Source: an uncultured Bacteroidales bacterium
Lineage (GTDB): Bacteria > Bacteroidota > Bacteroidia > Bacteroidales > F082
Assembly: GCA_937877465.1 (NCBI GenBank)
Contig: CALFIT010000188.1
Span: 1-8,894, forward strand
Direction: 5' to 3'
Length of the DNA: 8,894 nucleotides
Shown: positions 1-6,085 of the stretch, one piece after another
How the letters are laid out: each line of letters begins with the position of its first letter
Numbering within the stretch: the stretch's first letter is position 1
Translations under genes and position numbers: made by a program
Notes under the pieces: model-generated
What the model was told of the DNA's origin: nothing
Seen by the model: only the letters and a program-made list of their open reading frames with translations
Database searches by the model: none

Positions 1-45
1 GAACAAGGCGGCGACAAGGGCCACCAAAGCGAAAGCTTTCTTCAT
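1..45 (-). CDS. 5' end of a secreted protein (partial, runs off left edge)
   Basis: Reading the minus strand, an ATG at 45-43 opens 15 codons, MKKAFALVALVAALF, before the window ends. Two lysines followed by an unbroken hydrophobic stretch is the start of a Sec signal peptide. The leader before the ATG is A/T-rich with no Shine-Dalgarno site, as usual in Bacteroidota. It lies 58 nt downstream of the LolA-like gene on the same strand and is likely cotranscribed with it. The mature protein is outside the window, so no function can be given. If this block is an aryl-polyene-type cluster, another periplasmic or outer-membrane component would be expected here, but that is inference only. Confidence 0.6.
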   Translation of the reverse strand, partial: MKKAFALVALVAALF

Positions 46-103
46 AATTGTAAGATTTTAGTGTTTGAAGTTTAGTGAATTGATTGTTATTTGATTTGTT
101 GTC

Positions 104-634
104 TTAATTCAATACCATGACATAAGTGTTCTTCACGCCGATGGCCTCTTCGAGCACCATCTGCGTCAACATGCCGTCGGAAAGGCGGTAGGTGATTTCC
201 ACCGACGAATAGCCGCCTCTCGGCACCTTGCCCTTCGCCTTGATCAGCACGGTGCGCATGCCGTCGGCCTCGCTCACGGTGAGGTCGGCCTCGTTGTCCT
301 CAGCGGCCTGCTCCCAGTTGCCCGACAAGCAGTTGAGCAAAGTGGCGCGTTGCAGCTTCACCAATTTCGACTTCTCGGCATCGAGCGTGGCCTTCTTGCC
401 GTCCATGTTCATCTTCACCTTGTCGCCTTCGATGACGAAATAGTCGCCTTCGGGTTGGGTGTAAGTCATTGAAAGTTGGTCGTTTCCGTCGTAAACGATG
501 TGCCCCGCCTTTTGGGTTGTCTTACCCGAAACCTTCATTTCCTTGGTCTGGGTGAAATCGGTCTCGATGCCTTGTTGGGCGAAAGCCGCTACCGAAAGCA
601 GCATGGCGGTGACAATCAGGGTAATATGCTTCAT
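104..634 (-). CDS. LolA-like outer-membrane lipoprotein carrier protein
   Basis: This 176-aa protein has a signal peptide at about residues 1-19 (cleavage probable after AFA, before QQ), so it is periplasmic. The mature part fits the LolA/LolB-type half-barrel: an early 'GIETDFTQTKEMK' strand, a 'GHIVYDGNDQLSMTY' strand, a 'YFVIEGDKVKMNMDGKK' hairpin, and later strands 'MRTVLIKAKGK' and 'SSVEITYRLSDGMLTQMVL'. LolA proteins carry acylated proteins or lipids across the periplasm in a hydrophobic cavity. It is shorter than E. coli LolA (about 200 aa). It sits directly downstream of an MMPL exporter, a pairing known from aryl-polyene/flexirubin clusters, so it more likely serves that exporter than acts as the housekeeping LolA. 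The family call rests on overall pattern, signal peptide and context, not on a diagnostic motif. Confidence 0.75.
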   Translation of the reverse strand: MKHITLIVTAMLLSVAAFAQQGIETDFTQTKEMKVSGKTTQKAGHIVYDGNDQLSMTYTQPEGDYFVIEGDKVKMNMDGKKATLDAEKSKLVKLQRATLLNCLSGNWEQAAEDNEADLTVSEADGMRTVLIKAKGKVPRGGYSSVEITYRLSDGMLTQMVLEEAIGVKNTYVMVLN

Positions 635-662
635 ACGATATGAGTTTTCCTTGTTATGGGTG

Positions 663-694
663 TTGAATTACGATAGCTCGGTTTGACGAACAAA
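663..694 (-). promoter_or_regulatory. Weak promoter-like sequence upstream of the LolA-like gene
   Basis: In the 97-nt gap between the exporter and the LolA-like gene, the minus strand reads TTTG (694-691), 20 nt, then TAATTCAA (670-663). The -33 box is perfect, but the -7 box matches TAnnTTTG only at TA and the first T of TTTG. It could be an internal promoter, or chance, with the two genes read from the promoter upstream of the exporter. Confidence 0.22.
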
Positions 695-731
695 CGCTGG
701 TTCTTGCAAAAAGTGTGCCACGGTTTCGGTT

Positions 732-3224
732 TTATGCCTTTTCATCCTTGTTTTCTTCTTTTTTCTTCTTTGTCACGCTGCGTTTGTAGGCCGGAATCTT
801 CATCAGCTGCCTGAATACGAAGGGTTGCAACGAGTAGGAAATCATGATGGTGGAGACCATCCCGATGAGGGTACACAGCCCGATGGAACGGATGGCGGGA
901 TGCACGGCAAAGAGGAGCGACGTCACCACGATGATGAGGATGACCGCCGAGAAGAAGATGGCCACCTTGTGCCATGTGAGGATGTCGCGGCTTCCGGTCC
1001 GTGCCTCGCTCAGCAGGCCTTCGGTGATGAAGATGCTATAGTCGACGCCCACGCCGAAGATGAAGGTGGAGATGATGATGTTGATGAGGTTGAACTCGAG
1101 GCCGAAGAGGGCCATGTAGCCCTGCACCATGAACCAGCTGAGCACCATGGGCAGGAACGACAGCAAGGCCGTGATGAGGTTGCGGAACGACAGCAGCAGG
1201 ATGACCAAGACGAAGAGCGACGAGATCCACACGGCGATGTTGAACCCGTCGTGGATGACGTCGACCATGCTCTTGCAGTAGTAGAACGGCTCAAGGACGA
1301 AGGTCTTGGGGTTTTGCACCAAGGCGTCGGTCACGAGGTCGATGTCGCTGAGGAGCATCGAAACATCGGTGAACACCATGAACTGGTTGTCGGCGTTGCA
1401 TTCGATGAAGTTGCTCAGCAGGTTGTCGGGCACCACGCCGCTTTCCATCAGCGAGGCAGGCTCGTAGTCGGCGTTCAGCAGTTCCTTGAACTCGTAGAAC
1501 ATCATCGGGTCGAGGCCGAAATCGAGGGCACCCTTGTCGACCATACGGATGGCTTCGCTTTTCCGTTCCTCGGTCCAATAGGCGTTCCAAGCGGCGATGC
1601 GTCGCTCTTGGTCGGCTTGTGTGACAAACAGCTTGGGAATCAAGTCGGAATAGGCGTGGACAAGACCTTGCCGTTGCAGCGAGTCCAAGATGAGCATCAG
1701 CGACTTGTCGGCTTCCAACGCCTCGTCGAGGTCGGTTGACACGGTGGCGAAATAGAGGTGCGTGAAGCCGTCGTTGTTTTTCGCGTTGTAGAGCGATTCG
1801 GCCACCACTTCATCAGGCGAGTTGTAGTCGAGGTTGCGGAGGTCGCTGTCGAATCTCACCTTGGGCGAGAAGATGATGCCGACGGCCAAAACGACCACAA
1901 TCAGTGCCAAGAACCAAGGTTTCTTGTCGACAGGCAGGTTGTTGATGCGCGAGATGACGCGGAAGGTCTTGTTGTTGCTGTCGGCCTTGCGTGCCGGCAG
2001 GAAATGCGGCAGGAATATCAAGGCGAACAGGGTGCTGCCGATGAGGGCCAACGAGGCGAAGAGGCCGAAGTCGCGCAGCAGGTCGCTGTCGGTGAAGAGC
2101 AGGCTGCAAAAGGCGCCCACCGTGGTGATGCAGCCGAGAAACACGGGCGTCGACTCGTCGCGCAGCAGCTGTTCGGGGTCGCCGACGAAGAAATGGTGAA
2201 TCAGCACATGCAGGCAGTAGCTGATGGCCACGCCCAAGATGATGGCACCCAACCCCAACGCCATCAGCGACATGCCGCCCTTGAGCCAATAGATGCAGGC
2301 GAGCGCGAACATCATGCCGTAGAAGATGGGCAGCAAGAGCTTCCAGATGAATTGGAAACTCCTGAAGCACAGTCCGATAAGCAGGAGAATCAAAATCAAG
2401 GAGATGCCAACGGTGACCACCAAGTCGGCCTTGATGCGGCTGGCGTTTGAAACGCTGCCGATGGGGTTGCCGTGCGCGTGTACCTTCACGTCGGGATGCA
2501 TGGCCTCGAAGTCCTTTTGGGCGCGACGCAACATGCGGCTGAAGTCGGTACCCGAACCCGAATCGAGCGAACGGAAGGCCGGCGCGAGGTAGGCGATGGT
2601 CACGGTGCTGTCGGGGCAGAAAAGGTGGCCGTCGATGACGTTGAAGCTGCCGATGCCCTTGGCAAGCACCTCGCCCATGATGGCATCGCGCAGATTGAGC
2701 GGGTCGTAGGCGATGGCTTGGGTGATGTCGCCCGTCTCGTCTTCCATCATCTGCTCGTAGTTGACCCACATCTGCCTCTCCACGGCCTCAGGCTCCATGG
2801 CTTTCGCGATGTCGCGGTAGGCCGCAGTGTCGATGAACGAAGGCAGGTGGTCGAGCACGAAATCGAGGGCGTTCAGCCCCATCTCGGGTTCCATCTTGTA
2901 GAGCACGTTGGAGATGAAATGGCTCGCCGAATCGCGCTCGAAAAGGAGTTCTATGAACTCGTCGGTCCTTTCGCCCAAGGCTTCGGGCGTCAGCGGATCG
3001 CCTGACGATGTCACTTGGATGTAGATCTTGTCCTTCAACTCGATGGAACCGAAAGCCAACTGGCTCTCAACGCTCGATGAAGGCAGCAGTTTGGTGATGT
3101 CTTCCTCGTATTTCATCTTCAGGCCGAAAAAGAGGAATATCACGCTCGTTAGAGCCAAGATGATGTACATCAAGGCTTTATGCTTCTCGAAGAAATGATA
3201 GATAGGGATGAATATCTTGTGCAT
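732..3224 (-). CDS. MMPL/RND-superfamily exporter (predicted lipid or lipid-pigment exporter)
   Basis: This 830-aa inner-membrane protein has the two-fold RND layout. TM1 is at about 17-35, followed by a large periplasmic loop (40-265), TM2-TM6 (268-408), TM7 (437-453), a second periplasmic loop (455-655) and TM8-TM12 (661-800). It ends in a Lys/Glu-rich cytoplasmic tail. TM10 carries GVGVDYS (724-730), the proton-relay type Asp-Tyr motif of MMPL proteins. The equivalent TM4 stretch, GVAISYCLH (331-339), has no Asp. MMPL proteins use the proton gradient to export lipids and hydrophobic metabolites. The LolA-like gene follows on the same strand, which suggests passing a lipid or aryl-polyene-type product to a periplasmic carrier. 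The ATG (minus strand, 3224-3222) follows an A/T-rich leader with a good -7 box. The family is confident; the substrate is inferred. Confidence 0.85.
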   Translation of the reverse strand: MHKIFIPIYHFFEKHKALMYIILALTSVIFLFFGLKMKYEEDITKLLPSSSVESQLAFGSIELKDKIYIQVTSSGDPLTPEALGERTDEFIELLFERDSASHFISNVLYKMEPEMGLNALDFVLDHLPSFIDTAAYRDIAKAMEPEAVERQMWVNYEQMMEDETGDITQAIAYDPLNLRDAIMGEVLAKGIGSFNVIDGHLFCPDSTVTIAYLAPAFRSLDSGSGTDFSRMLRRAQKDFEAMHPDVKVHAHGNPIGSVSNASRIKADLVVTVGISLILILLLIGLCFRSFQFIWKLLLPIFYGMMFALACIYWLKGGMSLMALGLGAIILGVAISYCLHVLIHHFFVGDPEQLLRDESTPVFLGCITTVGAFCSLLFTDSDLLRDFGLFASLALIGSTLFALIFLPHFLPARKADSNNKTFRVISRINNLPVDKKPWFLALIVVVLAVGIIFSPKVRFDSDLRNLDYNSPDEVVAESLYNAKNNDGFTHLYFATVSTDLDEALEADKSLMLILDSLQRQGLVHAYSDLIPKLFVTQADQERRIAAWNAYWTEERKSEAIRMVDKGALDFGLDPMMFYEFKELLNADYEPASLMESGVVPDNLLSNFIECNADNQFMVFTDVSMLLSDIDLVTDALVQNPKTFVLEPFYYCKSMVDVIHDGFNIAVWISSLFVLVILLLSFRNLITALLSFLPMVLSWFMVQGYMALFGLEFNLINIIISTFIFGVGVDYSIFITEGLLSEARTGSRDILTWHKVAIFFSAVILIIVVTSLLFAVHPAIRSIGLCTLIGMVSTIMISYSLQPFVFRQLMKIPAYKRSVTKKKKEENKDEKA

Positions 3225-3254
3225 GTCACGATTTCCTTTTGACTAAAAAGTTTG

Positions 3255-3288
3255 CAAAAGTACGACTTTTTTGTGTAAGTACGACAAT
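3255..3288 (-). promoter_or_regulatory. Promoter of the exporter/LolA-like operon (Bacteroidetes type)
   Basis: On the minus strand TACTTTTG (3262-3255) matches the -7 consensus TAnnTTTG exactly and lies about 30 nt upstream of the exporter ATG. A partial -33 box, ATTG (3288-3285), sits 22 nt further upstream. It is divergent from and interleaved with the plus-strand promoter at 3270-3302, so the two may compete or share an operator. Confidence 0.55.
3258..3285. repeat. Direct repeat AAGTACGAC (two copies) between divergent promoters
   Basis: AAGTACGAC occurs at 3258-3266 and 3277-3285, 19 bp apart. The first copy overlaps the minus-strand -7 box; the second lies in the spacer of the plus-strand promoter. 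This is where a regulator of both genes would bind, but two 9-mers in 90 bp of A/T-rich DNA could also be chance. Confidence 0.4.
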
Positions 3289-3302
3289 ATGTCCTAAATT
3301 TG
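3270..3302 (+). promoter_or_regulatory. Promoter of the carbohydrate-binding lipoprotein gene (Bacteroidetes type)
   Basis: TTTG (3270-3273), 21 nt, then TAAATTTG (3295-3302) matches the Bacteroidetes -33/-7 consensus in both boxes. Transcription would start near 3307-3310. An ATG at 3316 would then have almost no leader, which supports the ATG at 3340 as the real start of the lipoprotein gene. Confidence 0.65.
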
Positions 3303-3339
3303 CCGCGTTAAAACGATGCAATCAACCCATAAAGAAACC

Positions 3340-4929
3340 ATGAAACGAATAAGTAAACCTCTGATGCTCTGCGGCTTGTCGCTCCTGCTACTGGTGGGCT
3401 GCGCCAAGGACAACATCGTCGCTATCGATTCCGTTGCCGTTGACGACGCCGACGACGACATCTCGAACACCTCCTTTGCCCTAACGGTGCAAGTGGTCTT
3501 TTCCGAAAGCGACGATGCCACCGTGACAGGCGTCACCGACGATTTTTCGGTCACGGTCAGCGGCAACGACGTGACCATTGTCTATTCAGGCGACGAATAC
3601 GTGATGTACGAGCTTTCGGGCGGCACCACCGACGGCTTCTTCAAGCTGTATAGTTCTAAGAAACAAGGTATTACGCTTAATTCGGCCTTCATCACCAACC
3701 CCAATGGCGCGGCCCTTAACGTTCAAGGCCCGATGGCCACGCCCAACAAGGGCAAGCGCACCTTTGTTATAATAGAGGGTCAAAACGGCCTTGCCGACGG
3801 CGCGAGTTACACCGACACGCCCTCTGGCGAAGACGAGAAGGCAGCTCTTTTTAGCGAAGGCCAGCTGATTTTCAGCGGCGACGGCTCGCTTGCGGTGACG
3901 GCCCAGGGCAGGTCGGGCATCGTGTCGGACGACTATGTCCTCGTCAAGGGCGGCACGCTCACCGTGAACGTGACGGGCAACGCCTATTACGACAGCGACG
4001 ACAACGAATACAAGAGCACGGCGGGCATCAAGGCCAACGACTATGTGAGGATGGACGGCGGCACGCTGACCATCACCAATTCGGGCACGGGCGGCAAAGG
4101 CATCAAATGCGACGGCAACGGCTATTTCTATGGCGGCTCGTTGAGGGTGACCACCACAGGCAGCAACTACGGCTCAGGTGGCGGTGGCGGCTTCCCGGGC
4201 GGTGGCAACAGCAGCTCAAGCAGCGTTTCGGCCAAGGGCATCAAGTGCGACGGCAACTTGGTTTTTGCCGGAGGCAACGTCGTGGTGAGCAGCACTGCCC
4301 ACGAAGGCATCGAAGCCAAGGGCACGCTCACCGTCACGAGCGGCGAGGTATACAGCTATTCAAGGGCTGACGACGCCATCAATTCGGGCGGCGACTTCAC
4401 CGTCAGCGGAGGCTACGTCTGCGGCTATTCGGCAGGCAACGACGGACTCGACGCCAACGGCAACTTCTACATCAAAGGCGGCGTGGTCTACGCCATCGGC
4501 ACTAACTCGCCCGAGGTGGCCATCGACGCCAACACCGAAGGCGGCTACAAGCTCTACCTTACGGGCGGCACCCTCATCGCCTTCGGCGGCTTGGAAAGCG
4601 GATCGTCGCTCTCGCAAAGCTGTTATTCGACATCATCGTGGACGACCAACACTTGGTACGGCCTGACGGTTGGCTCCGAGACCTATGTCTTTTTCTCCCC
4701 GTCGAGCACCAACAGCGGGGCTCTCGTGGTCTCAGGCGCATCGACCCCTACTTTGAAGTCGGGCGTGACCTTTACGGGCGGCACGGCCTGCTTCGCCAAC
4801 CTGTTTTTCGAGAATGCCGAAGTCAGCGGCGGTACCACGGTCAGCCTGTCGGCCTACACGGGCGGCAACGGCGGCGGTGGTGGCGGTGGCAATGGCCCCG
4901 GTGGGGGAGGAGGACATGGCCCGTTTTAG
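3340..4929 (+). CDS. Surface lipoprotein with Cthe_2159-like carbohydrate-binding beta-helix
   Basis: With the ATG at 3340 this is 529 aa. MKRISKPLMLCGLSLLLLVG-C is a lipoprotein signal with lipobox LVGC (C21). The residues after Cys (A-K-D-N) resemble the charged Bacteroidota surface-export tether. Residues about 100-420 form short repeating rungs rich in G, N and D ('GGTLTV', 'GGSLRV', 'GGNVVV', 'GGYVCG'), with GIKCDGN at 254-260 and again at 300-306, typical of a right-handed parallel beta-helix. This matches Cthe_2159-type carbohydrate-binding domains, which bind acidic polysaccharide with calcium. Gly/Ser runs interrupt the helix (279-295), and the C-terminus is almost all glycine (509-529). 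A DUF2490-like barrel gene follows 53 nt later on the same strand. The first in-frame ATG (3316) is rejected because it adds eight residues before a normal signal peptide. The ligand is unknown. Confidence 0.8.
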   Translation: MKRISKPLMLCGLSLLLLVGCAKDNIVAIDSVAVDDADDDISNTSFALTVQVVFSESDDATVTGVTDDFSVTVSGNDVTIVYSGDEYVMYELSGGTTDGFFKLYSSKKQGITLNSAFITNPNGAALNVQGPMATPNKGKRTFVIIEGQNGLADGASYTDTPSGEDEKAALFSEGQLIFSGDGSLAVTAQGRSGIVSDDYVLVKGGTLTVNVTGNAYYDSDDNEYKSTAGIKANDYVRMDGGTLTITNSGTGGKGIKCDGNGYFYGGSLRVTTTGSNYGSGGGGGFPGGGNSSSSSVSAKGIKCDGNLVFAGGNVVVSSTAHEGIEAKGTLTVTSGEVYSYSRADDAINSGGDFTVSGGYVCGYSAGNDGLDANGNFYIKGGVVYAIGTNSPEVAIDANTEGGYKLYLTGGTLIAFGGLESGSSLSQSCYSTSSWTTNTWYGLTVGSETYVFFSPSSTNSGALVVSGASTPTLKSGVTFTGGTACFANLFFENAEVSGGTTVSLSAYTGGNGGGGGGGNGPGGGGGHGPF

Positions 4930-4982
4930 ACGAAAATTAGACAGGCGATGAAGCGTAGCGGAATCCCTGCGAAATAATAACA

Positions 4983-5831
4983 ATGACAAAACAAATGAAT
5001 ATGAATAGGATACATGTTTTTATATTGGCATTAGGGATGTTGTTTCCCATGATGGCCGTTGCGCAGACGGATGTCGCCCTCGACACGGAGTTTGGCGGTC
5101 GGTTAGCCGTCGGGATGGACAAGAAAATCGTCAAGGGACTGCATGTCAGCCTCGCGGAAGAGGTGCGTTTCGACAACAACTTTGGCAGCCTCAACAGGCT
5201 TCAGACCACGGTGGGCGTCGACTATAAGGTGCATCCCAACGTCAAGGTGGGTATAGGCTATGCCTTCATCAACGGCTATAGCGCCTCCAACCAAGCCTTC
5301 AAGAACGCCCGCCACCGCGTGATGGCCGACGTGATGGGGACACTCCGCCTCGACGACTTCAACCTCTCGCTGAAGGAACGCCTGCAAATGACTCATCGCA
5401 CGGGCGACTTCAACGCCTACCAAAACCCCGCCAACGCCCTCATGCTGAAGAGCCGTTTGATGGTGAAATACAAGGGCTTCGACTTCGTGAAGCCCTACGC
5501 CTACGTTGAGATGCGCAACTACCTGAACGCGCCCGTCATCGCGGCGGCCTACGACGGCTCCAACTACTTCACCCTCGACGACTATTCCGAGACGGGCGAG
5601 GCCGGCTGGTTCCTGACGGGCTTCAACGGCGGCTACGTCAACCGCTGGCGTGGCTCAGTCGGCATCGACGTGAAGATAGGTTGGCACAACACGCTGAATT
5701 TCTACATCCTCGGCGACTATGTCACCGACAAGGTGGTGGATGCCAACGCCGAAGGCACCAAGCTGAAGTCGTACACACGCGAGAAAGGCTTCAAGGTCTG
5801 GGCCGGTGCAGAGTACGAATTCGCGTTTTGA
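4983..5831 (+). CDS. DUF2490-like outer-membrane beta-barrel protein
   Basis: This 282-aa protein has a signal peptide ending at about residue 28 (MMAVAQ, then TDVALD). The remainder is alternating amphipathic strands separated by short turns: 'GLHVSLAEEVRFDNN', 'LQTTVGVDYKVHPNVKVGIGYAF', 'LMVKYKGFDFVKPYAYVEMRNY', 'GSVGIDVKIGWHNTLNFYILGDYV' and 'FKVWAGAEYEFAF'. The last residue is Phe after an aromatic-rich strand, the beta-signal recognised by the BAM complex. Length and pattern fit DUF2490, a Bacteroidota/Proteobacteria outer-membrane family of unknown function. The ATG at 4983 is preceded by an A-rich leader (AATAATAACA); in-frame ATGs at codons 5 and 7 are possible alternatives. The 53-nt gap to the lipoprotein gene contains no evident terminator, so the two are probably cotranscribed and may act together at the cell surface. 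The barrel call is good; the role is unknown. Confidence 0.72.
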   Translation: MTKQMNMNRIHVFILALGMLFPMMAVAQTDVALDTEFGGRLAVGMDKKIVKGLHVSLAEEVRFDNNFGSLNRLQTTVGVDYKVHPNVKVGIGYAFINGYSASNQAFKNARHRVMADVMGTLRLDDFNLSLKERLQMTHRTGDFNAYQNPANALMLKSRLMVKYKGFDFVKPYAYVEMRNYLNAPVIAAAYDGSNYFTLDDYSETGEAGWFLTGFNGGYVNRWRGSVGIDVKIGWHNTLNFYILGDYVTDKVVDANAEGTKLKSYTREKGFKVWAGAEYEFAF

Positions 5832-5858
5832 CAGATGAACAATCACACTTTAATTCAA
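5827..5858 (+). promoter_or_regulatory. Weak promoter-like sequence upstream of the Cys-rich peptide gene
   Basis: TTTG (5827-5830) overlaps the DUF2490 stop codon and is followed, after 20 nt, by TAATTCAA (5851-5858). The -7 box is poor, but the arrangement is identical to the one before the LolA-like gene. TTTCACTA is also repeated at 5865-5872 and 5876-5883, just before the peptide ATG. The peptide gene may have its own promoter here or be read through from upstream; no terminator hairpin is visible in the 54-nt gap. Confidence 0.2.
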
Positions 5859-5885
5859 TAATTGTTTCACTAAAATTTCACTACA

Positions 5886-6074
5886 ATGAAGAGATCAGAA
5901 CTTGGAGGCTTCGTGGCCTCGTTTGCCAAGAGAAGCTCAAGCGCTTGCGGCAGTGCCTGCGGCGCAGCCAAACCCGAAGAGAAACCCTCAGCCTGCGGCA
6001 GCGCCTGCGGTGCGGCAGAGCCTAAGAAAGAGGAAAAGCCGAGTGCCTGCGGCAGTGCCTGCGGCGCGAAGTAA
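5886..6074 (+). CDS. ACGX-repeat RiPP precursor peptide (six-Cys, three ACGSACGA modules)
   Basis: This 62-residue peptide has an N-terminal segment of about 18 residues (MKRSELGGFVASFAKRSS) and no signal peptide. Three copies of ACGSACGA follow at residues 20-27, 36-43 and 54-61, joined by Lys/Glu/Pro linkers (AKPEEKPS and AEPKKEEKPS). Six cysteines (21, 25, 37, 41, 55, 59) form three CX3C pairs, each Cys preceded by Ala and followed by Gly. A radical SAM/SPASM gene starts 11 nt after its stop. This matches the pair annotated in sequence models as 'ACGX-repeat peptide' with 'radical SAM/SPASM protein, ACGX system'. The leader presumably binds the enzyme, and the ACG motifs are the likely modified core, with Cys-derived thioether or similar crosslinks plausible by analogy with other Cys-rich rSAM substrates. 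The start ATG follows ACTACA. The real product and its use are unknown. Confidence 0.85.
   Translation: MKRSELGGFVASFAKRSSSACGSACGAAKPEEKPSACGSACGAAEPKKEEKPSACGSACGAK
5943..6068 (+). repeat. Three tandem 24-bp modules encoding ACGSACGA
   Basis: Copies at 5943-5966, 5991-6014 and 6045-6068 are separated by 24 and 30 bp of linker. They differ at two to four positions from one another, and every difference is synonymous (GCT/GCC, AGT/AGC, GGC/GGT, GCA/GCG). The encoded motif is therefore invariant while the DNA has drifted, which points to selection on the peptide. Linkers differ in length by two codons. Confidence 0.9.
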
Positions 6075-6085
6075 ATCTTGAGACG

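Noticed and set aside
825..1739. 304-codon plus-strand open frame rich in His, Glu, Asp, Gly and Val
   Set aside because: It is antisense to the exporter, whose frame is intact and has clear membrane segments. The composition is what the complement of a G/C-rich membrane gene yields, and there is no signal, domain or promoter.
1813..2769. 318-codon minus-strand open frame inside the exporter gene
   Set aside because: Same strand but a different frame, rich in Arg, His and Pro with no domain; a shadow of the exporter's third-position G/C bias.
3316..3339. Upstream in-frame ATG for the carbohydrate-binding lipoprotein
   Set aside because: It would put eight polar residues before a normal lipoprotein signal and leave nearly no leader after the predicted transcription start; the ATG at 3340 is preferred.
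4870..4930. G-rich end of the lipoprotein gene considered as a frameshift or low-complexity artefact
   Set aside because: The frame stays open through the Gly codons to a normal TAG stop, and Gly-rich stretches occur in this family, so there is no sign of a frameshift. The homopolymer-like run could still hide a sequencing error.
5943..6068. Repeats considered as a CRISPR array or non-coding repeat
   Set aside because: Only three unequal-spaced copies, in frame within a small gene, with purely synonymous differences; this is a coding repeat.
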